The notes beneath the pieces were generated by a model that worked only from the letters and a program-made list of their open reading frames with translations, was not told where the DNA came from and searched no databases. The position numbers were made by a program, and so were the translations under genes. A DNA stretch of 6,696 bases. Origin: Bacillota bacterium (GTDB lineage: Bacteria; Bacillota; DTU030; DUMP01). Shown here piece after piece: positions 5,093 through 6,696 of the stretch (positions within the stretch are counted from its first letter, which is position 1; every line of letters begins with the position of its first letter). The DNA lies in the NCBI GenBank assembly GCA_012735455.1, contig JAAYHG010000198.1, positions 1 to 6,696 on the forward strand. The letters run 5' to 3'.

Positions 5093-5938
5093 TCACTTGT
5101 TGGGTTCGGCACTGGAGAGAAGTTCCTCGACAAAACGGGGCAAAACAAAGGCCGCCTGGTGCAGAGCAGGCGTGTAGCAGCGAAAACCCAGCTCTGGAAT
5201 ACTGGTGGGGTCTATATCTAGGGGATCGTGCTGCTTGGAGCCTAGGGTAAAGCTCCACATCCAACCAGGGTAAGTGGGAACGCAGGTCAGGTACATGCGT
5301 GTGATGGGGAAAACGGCTTTGATCCTGGCAAAGATACCCGGGACAATATCCTGATTGCTCCACGGCGATTCAGTCTGGCCAACAAAAATGCCATCCGCCT
5401 TCAGCGCGCGGTATATGCTGCTGTAGAAGTCCTGCTTGTAAAGACCCACTGCCGGGCCTACTGGATCGGGCGAATCCACGATAATCACATCAAAGGCATC
5501 GCTGTGTTCCGCTACAAACTTAATGCCATCGGTATAGTGAATTTGAACGCGCTCGTCGGAGAGTCCAGAGCTGATCTCTGGCAGGTACTCCCGCGCTGCG
5601 GCCACCACCTCGCGGTCAATCTCAGCCAGGTGTACTTCTTCGATGGTGGGGTGTTTTAGGATCTCCCGCACCGACCCACCATCTCCCCCACCGATCACCA
5701 AGACCTTCTTTGGCTCCGGATGGGTAAAGAGGGGTACGTGAACAATCATCTCGTGATAAATAAACTCGTCCCTAATCGTGGTTTGGACGGCCCCATCCAG
5801 TACCAGAGTGCGGCCATAGCGCTCTGTATCCAGCACTACCAGCTCCTGGTACTCGGTCTTCTTCTTCTCTAGGAGTTCTTTTACCCGATAATGTACCCGC
5901 AGGTTGGGCCCGCTTTGTTCGTAAAACCACAGATCCAT
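5093..5938 (-). CDS. speE: Spermidine synthase / aminopropyltransferase (SpeE)
   Basis: Transfers the aminopropyl group of decarboxylated S-adenosylmethionine to a diamine, normally putrescine to give spermidine, in the cytoplasm. It is 281 residues from the ATG chosen here, close to the Bacillus protein. An N-terminal beta domain (about 1-60) contains LVLDGAVQTT (45-54) and YHEM (61-64). The Rossmann core has GGGDGG (83-88), AEID (105-108) for the nucleoside, YTDG (135-138), and the catalytic loop VDSPDPVGPA with D155 and D158. The C-terminus has the family-typical HQAAFVLPRFVEELL. In-frame TTG and GTG codons lie up to 18 bp upstream, but the GGAGGT at 5946-5951 is placed for the ATG at 5938. 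It is the first gene of the speE-speB operon, the same order as in Bacillus subtilis. No SAM decarboxylase (speD) or arginine decarboxylase (speA) gene is in the window. Confidence 0.96.
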   Translation of the reverse strand: MDLWFYEQSGPNLRVHYRVKELLEKKKTEYQELVVLDTERYGRTLVLDGAVQTTIRDEFIYHEMIVHVPLFTHPEPKKVLVIGGGDGGSVREILKHPTIEEVHLAEIDREVVAAAREYLPEISSGLSDERVQIHYTDGIKFVAEHSDAFDVIIVDSPDPVGPAVGLYKQDFYSSIYRALKADGIFVGQTESPWSNQDIVPGIFARIKAVFPITRMYLTCVPTYPGWMWSFTLGSKQHDPLDIDPTSIPELGFRCYTPALHQAAFVLPRFVEELLSSAEPNK

Positions 5939-5945
5939 ACGCTCC

Positions 5946-5951
5946 ACCTCC
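5946..5951 (-). promoter_or_regulatory. Ribosome binding site fixing the speE start at 5938
   Basis: GGAGGT on the minus strand lies 7 nt before the ATG at 5938. The more upstream in-frame TTG (5956) and GTG (5953) codons overlap or precede this site and so are unlikely starts. Confidence 0.8.
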
Positions 5952-6006
5952 ACCAAGACTAGTACCGCCTAACTTCGACTTCTTTCGTCGCCCTAGGCCA
6001 ACCCCT

Positions 6007-6015
6007 ATTATACCA
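6007..6015 (-). promoter_or_regulatory. Extended -10 promoter for the speE-speB operon
   Basis: The minus strand reads TGGTATAAT (6015-6007), a perfect -10 hexamer with the TGn extension. No good -35 hexamer is found 16-18 bp upstream, as expected for extended -10 promoters. The predicted start is near 6000, giving a leader of about 60 nt before speE. Confidence 0.7.
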
Positions 6016-6081
6016 AAGCAGCCAAGAAAGTACACCTTAGGGTTTGTTTACAAAGTTTTGGAATAGAAGGGGGTAGCAAGT

Positions 6082-6696
6082 ATGCAGCGTCGGCGCTTAC
6101 GCAGCTATCTTGCCACTTTAGCTTTTATCGCTACTTTTATTCTTTTGAGTATCCTCGCAGGGTTGCCTGCAGTGGAACACCTGGACTATGCCCTTCTCGG
6201 GGCAATAGTCTCCCTCCGAACAGAGCCCCTGAACGTGTTCTTTAAGTTCATGAGTCTTTTTGGCCATACGCCCTTTTTCTTTCTGGCCACTCCTTTTTTG
6301 GCAGCAGCGTATTTTTTTCGGCGTCGCTGGCCAGCCTCTTTGGCAGTGATAGTTACCATTCTCGGTGCCTGGAGCCTTATGGAAGCCCTTAAGAGCTTTT
6401 TTCGGCGCCCTCGACCTAACCTCTTCCCTTTAGAGAACGCCACCGGTTTCAGCTTCCCCAGCGGGCACGCGTGGATGGACACCGTTTTCTTTGGCCTTCT
6501 TGGGGTCTTGTTGATAGACAAGTTGCCCGATCACTACCGACTGAGAGTGCTGGTAGGAACCGGGACATTCTTGTTTCTGGTGGGACTCAGTCGCCTCTAC
6601 CTGGGGGTTCACTACCCCACCGATGTCTTGGCCGGTTATGCCGGTGGGCTAAGTATACTTACCCTTTTTATTGCCTGGTGGCGACAGACAGGCACC
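6082..6696 (+). CDS. PAP2-family membrane phosphatase (C-terminus cut by window edge)
   Basis: Integral membrane phosphatase of the PAP2/PgpB/BcrC superfamily, which removes phosphate from lipid phosphates such as undecaprenyl pyrophosphate or phosphatidylglycerol phosphate at the outer membrane face. The 205 visible residues begin at an ATG preceded by AGGGGGT. Hydrophobic segments lie at about 10-28, 64-79, 86-100, 134-146, 156-169 and after 182. All three family motifs are complete: K104 x6 RP (KSFFRRPRP, 104-112), PSGH (126-129), and SR with H177 and D181 (SRLYLGVHYPTD, 170-181). Only the last few residues should be missing. The gene is divergent from speE with 143 bp between the start codons. 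I could not identify a convincing promoter for it. Substrate choice cannot be told from sequence; undecaprenyl pyrophosphate recycling would fit the other cell-wall genes nearby. Confidence 0.92.
   Translation, partial: MQRRRLRSYLATLAFIATFILLSILAGLPAVEHLDYALLGAIVSLRTEPLNVFFKFMSLFGHTPFFFLATPFLAAAYFFRRRWPASLAVIVTILGAWSLMEALKSFFRRPRPNLFPLENATGFSFPSGHAWMDTVFFGLLGVLLIDKLPDHYRLRVLVGTGTFLFLVGLSRLYLGVHYPTDVLAGYAGGLSILTLFIAWWRQTGT

Noticed and set aside
5772..6035. Minus-strand open frame of 87 codons across the speE start and promoter
   Set aside because: It overlaps the speE coding region in another frame and runs through the speE promoter; its Gly/Arg-rich translation looks like a shadow.
6047..6052. 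TGTAAA half-site between speE and the PAP2 gene as a third regulator box
   Set aside because: There is only one half-site; no second TGTWAH-like element lies 11 bp to either side.
6186..6521. Minus-strand open frame of 111 codons, very Lys/Arg-rich
   Set aside because: It is the complement of Phe/Leu-rich membrane codons in the PAP2 gene, which has all three catalytic motifs. The basic, histone-like look is an artefact of the opposite strand.

Overview
The window looks like chromosomal DNA from a Gram-positive, Firmicutes-type bacterium, most likely a thermophilic clostridial relative (Moorella- or Desulfotomaculum-like). This is inferred from strong GGAGG-type ribosome binding sites, a moderately GC-rich composition, a LysM-G5-M23 cell-wall hydrolase, a WalR/PhoP-type response regulator and a speE-speB gene pair in the same order as in Bacillus. 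The genus cannot be fixed from the sequence alone.

Layout from left to right: (1) a response regulator of the OmpR/PhoB family on the minus strand, cut by the left edge (1-606); (2) a 462-base non-coding region (607-1068) rich in signals: a sigma-A promoter and structured leader for the response regulator, a strong minus-strand intrinsic terminator, a likely extended -10 promoter, and four half-sites in perfect 11-bp phase that resemble a WalR/PhoP-type binding array; (3) a membrane-anchored NodB-fold polysaccharide deacetylase-like protein on the plus strand (1069-1812); (4) cheR on the minus strand (1807-2610), tail-to-tail with the deacetylase gene and overlapping it by 6 bp; (5) a hairpin terminator and a LysM-G5-M23 peptidoglycan hydrolase on the minus strand (2669-4057), with a two-half-site version of the 11-bp box upstream; (6) the polyamine operon speE-speB on the minus strand (5938 down to 4211), with a TGGTATAAT extended -10 element; (7) a divergent PAP2-family membrane phosphatase on the plus strand, cut by the right edge (6082-6696).

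Three of the genes (NodB-like protein, M23 hydrolase, PAP2 phosphatase) plausibly act on the cell envelope. The response regulator resembles WalR/PhoP, and WalR controls cell-wall hydrolases in low-GC Gram-positives. The matching boxes near the NodB-like gene and the M23 gene therefore suggest a small local regulon. The least expected element is a candidate RNA of about 63 nt (minus strand, about 889 to 827). It runs from the extended -10 next to the four-site array to the intrinsic terminator, and it carries two C-rich GAACCC segments. It may be a regulator-controlled small RNA. This is inference from sequence and has no experimental support here. The polyamine genes and cheR appear to be ordinary housekeeping neighbours.
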